Shown here in pieces: positions 1-5,900 of a stretch of DNA of 6,400 nucleotides; position 1 is the first letter of the stretch; the number at the start of each line of letters is the position of its first letter. This DNA comes from an uncultured Chlorobiaceae bacterium. GTDB lineage: Bacteria; Bacteroidota; Chlorobiia; Chlorobiales; Chlorobiaceae. Made by a program: the position numbers and the translations under genes. The notes under the pieces were generated by a model, which was not told the origin of the DNA, ran no database searches, and saw only the letters and a list, made by a program, of their open reading frames with translations. Where the stretch lies: NCBI GenBank assembly GCA_903904495.1, contig CAIVCU010000312.1, positions 1 through 6,400 of the forward strand. The letters are read 5' to 3'.

Positions 1-2
1 GC

Positions 3-440
3 GAAGTGCCCCGCCAATCACCTCCGGAAAATGTGCGCTGCTTCGCCGAAATCCTTTGAACCGGCTACTCCGCAGTGGTCTCCCGTATAGTACCCCAGAC
101 AGACAAGATCACCAAGACATCAAAGATTTATCTGACCTTTGATAAACCGGTGCAGAATATCCAGGCCGGCATGACCGCTACGGCGAACATCATATACAAT
201 ACAAAGCCGCACGCTCTTCTTGTGAGAAAAAGCTCGGTTTTTGAGGAAAACCATCAGAGCTACGTCTGGAAAATTGACAATGGCCGATTGAAAAAACAGC
301 TTATCCGGCAGGGTGCCAGCGATATGACGTTTATTGAAGTTCTGCAGGGACTGAAAAAAGGGGATAAAATTGCACTGGTTCCTGATAAGAGTTTACATGA
401 AGGTCTGGATGTAAAGATTATCGCTCCGCGAAAGTCCTGA
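3..440 (+). pseudogene. C-terminal part of HlyD/RND-type periplasmic adaptor, interrupted by in-frame TGA; 5' end outside window
   Basis: The stretch 75-440 reads as the C-terminal third of a membrane-fusion (periplasmic adaptor) protein of an RND or ABC efflux system, which would bridge an inner-membrane pump and an outer-membrane channel. It shows the beta-barrel ending in a QAGMTATANI motif (compare the common R-P-G-M-x-A family motif), then a membrane-proximal part with LLVRKSSVF, an LQGLKKGDKIAL segment and a final EGLDVKI. The same frame continues upstream of 75 as adaptor-like sequence (EVPRQSPPENVRCFAEIL), but TGA at 57-59 interrupts it. A single base change, for example GGA to TGA, would explain this. 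The GTG at 75 has no Shine-Dalgarno sequence, and a 121-residue adaptor tail could not act alone, so I read a decayed gene or a sequence error. The family call is fairly secure; broken status is inferred. No pump gene lies within the window. Confidence 0.6.
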
Positions 441-456
441 GAATACCTTATGGTTT

Positions 457-1476
457 ATGCAACCAAAACAGAAGATAGCTGTTATTCTTGCTGCTCACGG
501 GGAGGCTGAGACCACCCGGTTTATGGAGAATTACCGGGTGACCCGTCAAACGCTTGGTCATGCCTCTCAGGTGATGCCGATTCCCGGCGTTTTGCAGCAC
601 ACTATAGCCGTTACCTCATCCCTTAAAAAGCTCATTCGTTCCCGAACCAACCCGGAGTGTTCACCGCATAACCGCATCACGCGTGACCAGGTTGACGCCC
701 TTCAGCAGCTTCTTGACGATTTACCGGCTGCAGATCAATTCAATTTCGAGGTTCTTGCTGCTTTTTCAGCCTCCCCGCCTTATGTTGAACACATTATTGA
801 ACAGACGCGATCATACTCCGGGCAGGTGATTGTTTCCATGTCGCCCATTGACAACAGCCTCTCCTGCGGTCAGCTATGCTCCTATCTGGCAGCATCCCGA
901 AACCGGGAGGAGCTTGGAAAAGTAAAAGTCCTCAGCAGGTTTTGGAGTGATGAACGGATATACTCCATGTACTGTGATTATTTATTTGAGCAAAGCGCTG
1001 AACAAGGCCGGGCGCGGACGAATGTACAGGATGACAAGAGAGTTCTGCTGCTTCTTTTTCACGGAACTCTTGTGAAAGATGCAAAGGGCTATCCTCCACA
1101 ATTCCGTACCGGTTGCGAAGAGACCATTATGTTTGCCGATCGACTTCAGGCTGTTCTCAAGGGAGATCCAAGGAATCCGTACGGAAGGATCCTGAAGGTA
1201 TATCTTAACCACAATGTCGGAGGAGAGTGGACCAGACCTTCATTTGAAGAGATAGCAGCGACGCTTAAAGCGGAGAGTTCCGTGGCCGTCGATCTTTTTG
1301 GCTGCGGCTATTTTGCCGATGGCAATGAAACCATTCACAGGGCGGCAGAACTTCTTCACTCTTCATCGGTGAGGGAGGCGACCTCTATTCCTTGTCTCAA
1401 TTGTACTCCGGCTTTTACCGGCTATCTTGCATTGAGAGTTACTGATGCCGCAAGGCAGATCATGAGCTGGATATGA
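457..1476 (+). CDS. hemH: Divergent ferrochelatase (HemH-like), 339 aa
   Basis: Probably inserts Fe(II) into a porphyrin in the last step of haem synthesis, in the cytoplasm or at the inner face of the membrane. The length suits ferrochelatases. The visible landmarks follow the family order. An N-terminal strand leads into AAHGEAET (residues 12-19), where ferrochelatases usually have a G-T-P or G-G-P turn. LLFHG carries the presumed catalytic His202 and is followed by YPPQF. GGEWTRPSFEE (255-265) matches the G-x-x-x-W-x-x-P segment. CGYFADGNETI carries the presumed acidic metal-site residue Glu291. IPCLNCTPAF (311-320) matches the usual A/C-L-N-x-x-P end. Overall similarity to textbook HemH is low, so another class II chelatase acting on a different tetrapyrrole is possible. 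The start at 457 is the only sensible one, although no strong Shine-Dalgarno sequence precedes it. It follows the adaptor remnant by 16 bp. Confidence 0.72.
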   Translation: MQPKQKIAVILAAHGEAETTRFMENYRVTRQTLGHASQVMPIPGVLQHTIAVTSSLKKLIRSRTNPECSPHNRITRDQVDALQQLLDDLPAADQFNFEVLAAFSASPPYVEHIIEQTRSYSGQVIVSMSPIDNSLSCGQLCSYLAASRNREELGKVKVLSRFWSDERIYSMYCDYLFEQSAEQGRARTNVQDDKRVLLLLFHGTLVKDAKGYPPQFRTGCEETIMFADRLQAVLKGDPRNPYGRILKVYLNHNVGGEWTRPSFEEIAATLKAESSVAVDLFGCGYFADGNETIHRAAELLHSSSVREATSIPCLNCTPAFTGYLALRVTDAARQIMSWI

Positions 1477-1579
1477 TTTGAATCATTTAAGGTTAGCATT
1501 GAATGGTTAATGCCCGCCTGATGTTTATTTTTCCGGGGTATGTCATGATGCAAAGCTAATCATAAGGGGAACTGACAGA

Positions 1580-2422
1580 ATGGGCCGTGCGGCTGTTTTT
1601 ATTGACGGGGCAAACCTGTTTTTTACCCAGCGTCATCTTGGATGGCAGATTGATTTTTCCCGTCTGATGGCATTTTTTATGTCCGGGTATGCTTCAGTGC
1701 AGGCGAATTATTATGTGCCTGCATCCGAACCGGTCTCTGAGGAAAATGCCGCCTTCACCAGAGTGCTGACTGCACATGGCTATCGGATCACTTCGAAATC
1801 GGTCAAAAAGATCGTCAATAAGGAAACAGGAGTGATTGTCATGAAAGGCAATCTTGATGTGGAACTTGTTGTGGATGCTTTGATCGATGTGGACGAGTAC
1901 GATACGTTTATCCTGTTCAGCGGAGACAGTGATTTTATTCCCTTGCTCAGGGCTTTAAAAGCAAAGGGGAAAGAGGTTATCGTTTATTCTACCCAGGGGT
2001 TGAGCGCTCGAGAGCTGCTTGCCGAACCGGGGATAGCGTATTGTGATGTTTCAGTGCTGAAAGAGCGTATTGAGCAGGTCAGGCAGGGAGATACCTTGCG
2101 TACTGAGGGAGTTTTTACCGGCAGTGACCAGGAATTTTCGGTTCGTCTTCCTGATATCGGCGAACTCTTTACCGGTACGGTGCTGAAAGTGCAGCCTTAC
2201 GGGATTTTTTTAAGTAATCCCTTTCATGTGAAATGCCTCCTTCCCCTCAGCTTTCTCGGGATCAGTAAATATATCAAGGATTTAACAGCGATTGTCCGCA
2301 TGACTGATGTGTTTGAGGTATCGGTCTTCCACGTCAATACCGCTCGTGAAGTCCCTGAGATTACAGTCAAACTTGTCGATAAAAAGATGGTCGAAGAGCT
2401 GGCATCAAGGATAGATGGATAA
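1580..2422 (+). CDS. NYN/PIN-like (LabA/DUF88) domain protein with C-terminal S1-like domain, 280 aa
   Basis: The N-terminal half (about residues 4-160) is a NYN domain, a PIN-like fold found in predicted metal-dependent RNases. It shows VFIDGANLF with Asp9 and Asn12, GNLDVELVVDAL with Asp93 and Asp99, and FSGDSDF with Asp116 and Asp118, followed by LLRALKAKGKEVIVYS. All the acidic residues expected at the active site are present. The C-terminal part (about 192-268) resembles an S1/OB RNA-binding domain: GTVLKVQPYGIFL (199-211), then LLPLSFLG (220-227) and a final beta strand ending ITVKL. This suggests an RNA-cleaving or RNA-processing enzyme; no substrate can be named. The start is well supported by AAGGGGA at 1564-1570, nine bases ahead of ATG. 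It follows hemH after 103 bp and precedes the DUF1499 gene by 35 bp. The NYN call is strong; the S1 call is moderate. Confidence 0.82.
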   Translation: MGRAAVFIDGANLFFTQRHLGWQIDFSRLMAFFMSGYASVQANYYVPASEPVSEENAAFTRVLTAHGYRITSKSVKKIVNKETGVIVMKGNLDVELVVDALIDVDEYDTFILFSGDSDFIPLLRALKAKGKEVIVYSTQGLSARELLAEPGIAYCDVSVLKERIEQVRQGDTLRTEGVFTGSDQEFSVRLPDIGELFTGTVLKVQPYGIFLSNPFHVKCLLPLSFLGISKYIKDLTAIVRMTDVFEVSVFHVNTAREVPEITVKLVDKKMVEELASRIDG

Positions 2423-2457
2423 GCGGGCTTTGATTCTAATAAAATGGAGGGAATATT

Positions 2458-2907
2458 ATGGATATTTTCAGTGAAGCAGTCGGAGCTATTACCAGTCAAC
2501 TTTCGGGTTTATGGCCTCAGCCAACGGAAAAACCGCAGTTAGTGAACGGAAAGCTGAGACCTTGTCCCGGAACGCCGAACTGTGTGAGCAGTGAAAGCGA
2601 CAATCCGATATTCAATATAGCGCCCATAGCTTTCAGCGGTTCCCCTGATCAGGCCTGGGCGACATTGAAGCTTGTTGTCAGCGAACAGGGAGGGGCGGTG
2701 CAGGATGAAGGTAAAGAGTATCTCTGGTCAACCTTTACTGTTCCTGTTTTCGGCTTTATTGATGATGTTGAGTTCAGGTTAAGCACAGCGGAGGGAGTTA
2801 TCCATGTCCGGTCGGCTTCAAGGCTCGGCATATCAGATCTTGGTGTCAATCGTGGACGGGTCGAGCAGTTGCGGACGGCATTTCAGAAAGCCCTTGATCA
2901 TCGCTGA
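2458..2907 (+). CDS. DUF1499 family protein, 149 aa
   Basis: A small protein of the DUF1499 family, whose molecular function is not known to me. The family signature is clear: LRPCPGTPNCVSSES (residues 34-47) with Cys36 and Cys42. It is followed by a PIAFSG segment, an amphipathic helix with AWATLK, the strand EYLWSTFTVPVFGFIDDVEF (88-107), and the usual ending VIHVRSASRLG-x5-GVNRGRVEQLR. The protein is about the usual length and looks complete. I see no convincing signal peptide or lipobox; the N-terminus is only mildly hydrophobic, so it is probably soluble. The start is fixed by GGAGGG about seven bases before ATG. It lies 35 bp behind the NYN-S1 gene on the same strand and may be read from the same transcript. 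Its stop codon lies inside a hairpin shared with the convergent nikR end. Confidence 0.85.
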   Translation: MDIFSEAVGAITSQLSGLWPQPTEKPQLVNGKLRPCPGTPNCVSSESDNPIFNIAPIAFSGSPDQAWATLKLVVSEQGGAVQDEGKEYLWSTFTVPVFGFIDDVEFRLSTAEGVIHVRSASRLGISDLGVNRGRVEQLRTAFQKALDHR

Positions 2908-2929
2908 AGCCGCAAGTCGCTTGCTTCAG
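2904..2929. terminator. Hairpin between convergent DUF1499 and nikR genes, possible bidirectional terminator
   Basis: CTGAAGC at 2904-2910 pairs perfectly with GCTTCAG at 2923-2929. Inside this, AAG (2914-2916) pairs with CTT (2920-2922) around a TCG loop, with CGC at 2911-2913 bulged. An alternative fold pairs GCAAG with CTTGC. The left arm includes the TGA stop of the DUF1499 gene, and the hairpin fills most of the 31-bp gap before the end of nikR. Neither side has a run of T, so it is not a classic intrinsic terminator. Its position at a convergent junction suggests a role in ending or stabilising both transcripts. Confidence 0.4.
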
Positions 2930-2938
2930 TGTTCAGGG

Positions 2939-3346
2939 TCACTCTGCCGAAGAAGAGATACTCAGACTGAGATGTTTGACTCCCACCTGTACCTTGAGTG
3001 TTGTCGCAAGATTTTCGACATCTTTCGAAGTGCCTTTTACGGCAATAATTTCGAGGCAGTGGTGATGGTCAAGATGAACGTGCTGTGTTGAGATAATGGT
3101 CTCCTGAAAGTCGTGCTGAATGTCGAGGAGCACATTGACCAGTTCACGTTTGTGATGGTCATAGGTCATGACGATAGCTCCCGCGACGGTCCCCCCCTCT
3201 GTCCATTGTTTTCTGATCAGATCTTCACGGATGAGATCACGGATGGCTTCTGAACGGCTTTTGTAGCGTTGTGCTTCAATATGGCGGTCAAAAGCATCGA
3301 TCAGTGTTTTTTCAAGGGAGACCCCGAACCGGTATACCTCACTCAT
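2939..3346 (-). CDS. nikR: NikR nickel-responsive transcriptional regulator, 135 aa
   Basis: A nickel-sensing repressor that in other bacteria binds DNA when loaded with Ni(II) and controls nickel uptake and nickel enzymes. The N-terminal ribbon-helix-helix is visible as VYRFGVSL followed by YKSRSEAIRDLIREDL. A C-terminal ACT-like metal-binding domain follows. Taking ATG at 3346 as residue 1, the four high-affinity ligands of the family are all present: His78 (in DIQHDF), His89 and His91 (in TQHVHL) and Cys97. Their spacing is the same as in E. coli NikR. Three further histidines sit directly before Cys97 (DHHHC). The frame is open to a TTG at 3355, but ATG at 3346 fits the family better. It overlaps the end of nfnB by 8 bases, so translational coupling is likely. 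No nickel transporter or nickel enzyme gene is visible nearby. Confidence 0.93.
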   Translation of the reverse strand: MSEVYRFGVSLEKTLIDAFDRHIEAQRYKSRSEAIRDLIREDLIRKQWTEGGTVAGAIVMTYDHHKRELVNVLLDIQHDFQETIISTQHVHLDHHHCLEIIAVKGTSKDVENLATTLKVQVGVKHLSLSISSSAE

Positions 3347-4778
3347 GCGGATCAATACCCATCAGTTTTTCGTGAATGGCTTTTGCTGCTGTACGACCTG
3401 CTCCCATGGCAAGGATAACGGTAGCTCCACCGGTTACAATATCTCCGCCGGCGTAGACATCCTCTTTTGAGGTTGCCATGGTGTTGATATCCACCACGAT
3501 GGTGTCCCGCTTGCTGACCTCGATATCAGGTGTTGTCTGTTTGATAAGCGGGTTGGAACCGTTACCGATAGAGATGACTGCCATATCGATCGGGAGTATG
3601 AACTCAGAGTCTTTTATCGGTACCGGACGGCGGCGGCCCGAGTCATCCGGTTCGCCAAGTTCCATTTTGAGGCATTTGGCGCCTGTAAGCCACTGCTGTT
3701 CGTTTCCGAGAAATTCCAGAGGGTTCATGAGCATGAGGAATTCAATTCCCTCTTCCTGTGCGTGATGAACTTCCTCAATGCGTGCAGGCATTTCAGCCTC
3801 TGAACGGCGGTATACAATATAGGCATGGTCAGCACCAAGCCGTTTAGCTGTACGGACCGCATCCATTGCTGTATTGCCGCCACCGAACACAGCAACATTT
3901 TTTCCTTTGCAGTTGAATACCGGAGTGTCATTGTCAGGGAATTGATATGACTTCATCAGGTTCACCCTGGTTAAAAACTCATTCGCTGAATAAACCCCGA
4001 GGAGATTCTCTCCCGGGATACCCAGGAACCATGGCAGACCGGCTCCGACTCCGATAAAGACCGCATCAAAATCCTCTTCTTTCAGCAGTTCATCTACGGT
4101 AATGGAACGACCGGCGACGGTATTGGTGATAAACTTGACACCAAGTTGTTTCAGGCCATCAATTTCCAGTTTTACAATCTCCTTGGGAAGCCGGAATTCT
4201 GGAATGCCATAGACCAGAACGCCGCCAAGTTCATGCAGTGCCTCAAAAACCGTAACCGAATGGCCCAATTGGATAAGATCGTTGGCACAGCTGAGTCCAG
4301 CTGGTCCGCTGCCGATCACCGCTATTTTTTTGCCTGTTGACGCTTTTACGGCAGGGAGTTCAACGTTCCCAGTTTCCCTTTCGAAATCGGCCGCAAACCG
4401 TTCGAGGTTACCGATAGCGACTGATTTATGCTTTTTTGTAAGAATGCAGGCTTTTTCGCACTGGTCTTCCTGTGGACAGACTCTGCCACATATGGCTGGC
4501 AGCACATTATCTTCCTTGATCTTTTTTGCGGCACCCAGAAAATTACCGTCAGCTATTAACTTGATAAACTGATCGATCTTGATGTTAACCGGGCATCCCT
4601 TGATGCATGAGGGATCCTTGCATTGAATACATCGAAGCGCTTCCTGCTGTGCAAGTTCAGGAGTATAGCCAAGATTCACTTCCTTGAAGTTTTTATTCCG
4701 GACATCCGGGTTCTGAGACGGCATCTCCTGGCGCGGAATGGCAAGGCGTTCTTTGGTCGTAATATGTTGTGGACACAT
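3339..4778 (-). CDS. nfnB: NfnB/SudA: large FAD and iron-sulfur subunit of NADH-dependent ferredoxin:NADP+ oxidoreductase (GltD-like)
   Basis: With NfnA it forms a cytoplasmic flavin-based bifurcating transhydrogenase coupling NADPH, NAD+ and ferredoxin. From Met at 4778, residues 50-62 hold CIQCKDPSCIKGC and 97-111 hold CGRVCPQEDQCEKAC. These are the two cysteine clusters of the N-terminal ferredoxin-like domain. GSGPAGLS (156-163) is the first dinucleotide fold (FAD), GGGNTAMD (299-306) the second (NADPH), and YAGGD (442-446) the C-terminal FAD motif. It closely resembles the glutamate synthase small subunit and is often named gltD or gltA. No large glutamate synthase subunit is present, and nfnA lies directly upstream, which favours Nfn. 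The frame is open to an ATG at 4826, giving 16 more residues. That stretch is AT-rich, unlike the family, and overlaps a possible hairpin, so I prefer 4778, although neither start has a well-placed Shine-Dalgarno sequence. Confidence 0.9.
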   Translation of the reverse strand: MCPQHITTKERLAIPRQEMPSQNPDVRNKNFKEVNLGYTPELAQQEALRCIQCKDPSCIKGCPVNIKIDQFIKLIADGNFLGAAKKIKEDNVLPAICGRVCPQEDQCEKACILTKKHKSVAIGNLERFAADFERETGNVELPAVKASTGKKIAVIGSGPAGLSCANDLIQLGHSVTVFEALHELGGVLVYGIPEFRLPKEIVKLEIDGLKQLGVKFITNTVAGRSITVDELLKEEDFDAVFIGVGAGLPWFLGIPGENLLGVYSANEFLTRVNLMKSYQFPDNDTPVFNCKGKNVAVFGGGNTAMDAVRTAKRLGADHAYIVYRRSEAEMPARIEEVHHAQEEGIEFLMLMNPLEFLGNEQQWLTGAKCLKMELGEPDDSGRRRPVPIKDSEFILPIDMAVISIGNGSNPLIKQTTPDIEVSKRDTIVVDINTMATSKEDVYAGGDIVTGGATVILAMGAGRTAAKAIHEKLMGIDPHE

Positions 4779-4814
4779 AATTGTTTTTTTATAAAAAGAT
4801 GGTGTGTTTATCCG

Positions 4815-4850
4815 AAAAAAAGCCATCCCTGCAAAGAGTTAAGGCAGGAA
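4815..4850 (-). terminator. Weak hairpin followed by T-run upstream of nfnB; possible attenuator or terminator
   Basis: On the - strand, TTCCTGC (positions 4850-4844) can pair with GCAGGGA (4832-4826), using one G-T wobble and an 11-base loop. After four bases a run of seven T follows (4821-4815). This has the shape of a weak intrinsic terminator in the 118-bp gap between nfnA and nfnB. It could lower nfnB and nikR expression relative to nfnA, or cause processing between the genes. The stem is short, so chance pairing is possible. If it is real, the upstream ATG at 4826 would lie within it, which favours the nfnB start at 4778. Confidence 0.28.
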
Positions 4851-4896
4851 AGTCATCATGACAGAGTGATAAAGGCTACTGGTTTTTATTCCTCGA

Positions 4897-5733
4897 TTAT
4901 TGCAGGTTGCATTTGTGTGCAAATGCTTCAGCTGATTGTTTTTCTTCCGGCAGGTACAATTTGTTACGGTCGGTAAGGTTTTTAAAATCGACCTGATGAG
5001 CATCGAATTCCGGGCCATCAACACATGCGAATTTAATTTCGTCGTTCACTGTAACCCTGCAGCCTCCACACATCCCGGTACCATCAACCATAATAGGGTT
5101 GAGGCTGACCATGGTTTTGATATTATAGGGACGGGTGACCTCAGCAATGGCTTTCATCATCGGGATAGGCCCTATGGCAAGTACATAATCGATTTTTTTC
5201 CCGGAGTCTATCAGCTCCTGAAGTTTCTGGGTGACGAAGCCGTGAAAGCCGTATGAACCGTCATCCGTTGTAATGTATGCCTCATCACTGACAGCATTCA
5301 TCTCTTTTTCAAGAATCACCAGATCCTTTGACCGGGCACCGTTAATAGTAATGACATAATTACCGGCTTTTTTAAGAGCAACAGCGGTCGGATAAGCAAT
5401 TGCTGTACCCACGCCTCCGCCAATGCTTACAGCTGTACCGAAGTTCTCAATTTCTGATGGTGCTCCAAGTGGACCGACAATATCGCTGATGGTGTCGCCT
5501 GCCTCTTTTGTGTTCAGCTCTTTTGTGGATTTACCCATTCCCTGAACAATAATGGTAATTGTGCCTTTTTCAGGATCAGCATCGGCAATGGTAAGCGGGA
5601 TTCTTTCTCCCGTCTGGTCTACTCTGATCATGATAAACTGACCTGCTTTTCTTTTTTTAGCAATGCGAGGCGCCTCTATCTCAATTTTTTTGATATTTTC
5701 AGCTAAAAATATTGCAGAAACAATCTTATGCAT
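4897..5733 (-). CDS. nfnA: NfnA/SudB: FAD and [2Fe-2S] subunit of NADH-dependent ferredoxin:NADP+ oxidoreductase, 278 aa
   Basis: The small subunit of the Nfn/Sud complex, from the ferredoxin-NADP reductase superfamily; it handles NAD(H) and passes electrons to NfnB. In order, it has an N-terminal beta-barrel with GQFIMIRV (31-38) and the flavin motif ERIPLTI (43-49). GGGVGTAIAYP (105-115) begins the nucleotide-binding domain, followed by TTDDGSYGFHG (155-165) and LAIGPIPMMKA (185-195). The iron-sulfur site is DGTGMCGGC (217-225) plus Cys237. The spacing Asp-x4-Cys-x2-Cys-x11-Cys matches the unusual Asp/three-Cys ligand set reported for Pyrococcus SudB. The length is typical and the protein is complete. 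It is the first gene of a nfnA-nfnB-nikR set transcribed leftward. The start at 5733 matches the family but has only a weak Shine-Dalgarno sequence. Databases may call it sulfide dehydrogenase subunit beta or a PyrK-like reductase. A role other than Nfn is unlikely given its partner. Confidence 0.92.
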   Translation of the reverse strand: MHKIVSAIFLAENIKKIEIEAPRIAKKRKAGQFIMIRVDQTGERIPLTIADADPEKGTITIIVQGMGKSTKELNTKEAGDTISDIVGPLGAPSEIENFGTAVSIGGGVGTAIAYPTAVALKKAGNYVITINGARSKDLVILEKEMNAVSDEAYITTDDGSYGFHGFVTQKLQELIDSGKKIDYVLAIGPIPMMKAIAEVTRPYNIKTMVSLNPIMVDGTGMCGGCRVTVNDEIKFACVDGPEFDAHQVDFKNLTDRNKLYLPEEKQSAEAFAHKCNLQ

Positions 5734-5900
5734 TTGCTTTTTGATTTCGTATGATATTGGAAGCTTTTTGGCTTTTCCGGTAAGGTGAAAAAGTCATTAT
5801 AATAAGCATAATAGATTAAATATAAAAATGAGCTGGAAGTTTAGCTGTCCGGTTATGAGAGCTTTTCCTACAGATTTCCTGAACTATTAACGGGGTTTTT
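5734..5900. promoter_or_regulatory. Divergent AT-rich promoter region between nfnA and hisH
   Basis: This 167-bp gap must serve both nfnA (leftward) and hisH (rightward). The palindrome ATTATAAT at 5796-5803 gives a perfect TATAAT -10 box on both strands: 5801-5796 leftward and 5798-5803 rightward. Neither has a good TTGACA-like -35 at the usual spacing, so the promoter call is tentative. The leftward reading would leave a leader of about 55 bases before nfnA, and the rightward one about 90 bases before hisH. A GTATGA hexamer at 5749-5754 matches one half of the E. coli NikR operator, but the second half is not found at the expected spacing. No riboswitch was recognised. Confidence 0.35.

Noticed and set aside
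57..59. In-frame TGA read as selenocysteine
   Set aside because: Efflux adaptors are not known selenoproteins and the position is not a catalytic cysteine site; a nonsense change or sequencing error is far simpler.
1496..1515. Short inverted repeat GCATT...AATGC after hemH as a terminator
   Set aside because: The stem is only 5 bp, AT-rich, and has no T-run directly behind it.
3344..3355. TTG at 3355 as the nikR start
   Set aside because: It adds only three residues, while ATG at 3346 gives the usual family N-terminus and a typical overlap with the upstream stop codon.
4779..4826. 16-residue N-terminal extension of NfnB from ATG 4826
   Set aside because: The stretch is AT-rich with homopolymer runs, does not match the family N-terminus, and its ATG has an AGGG directly adjacent instead of at a usable spacing.
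5828..5890. 20-codon open frame just before hisH (MSWKFSCPVM...), a possible leader peptide
   Set aside because: It contains no histidine codons, so it does not fit a his attenuator. No Shine-Dalgarno sequence precedes it, and a frame this short is expected by chance.
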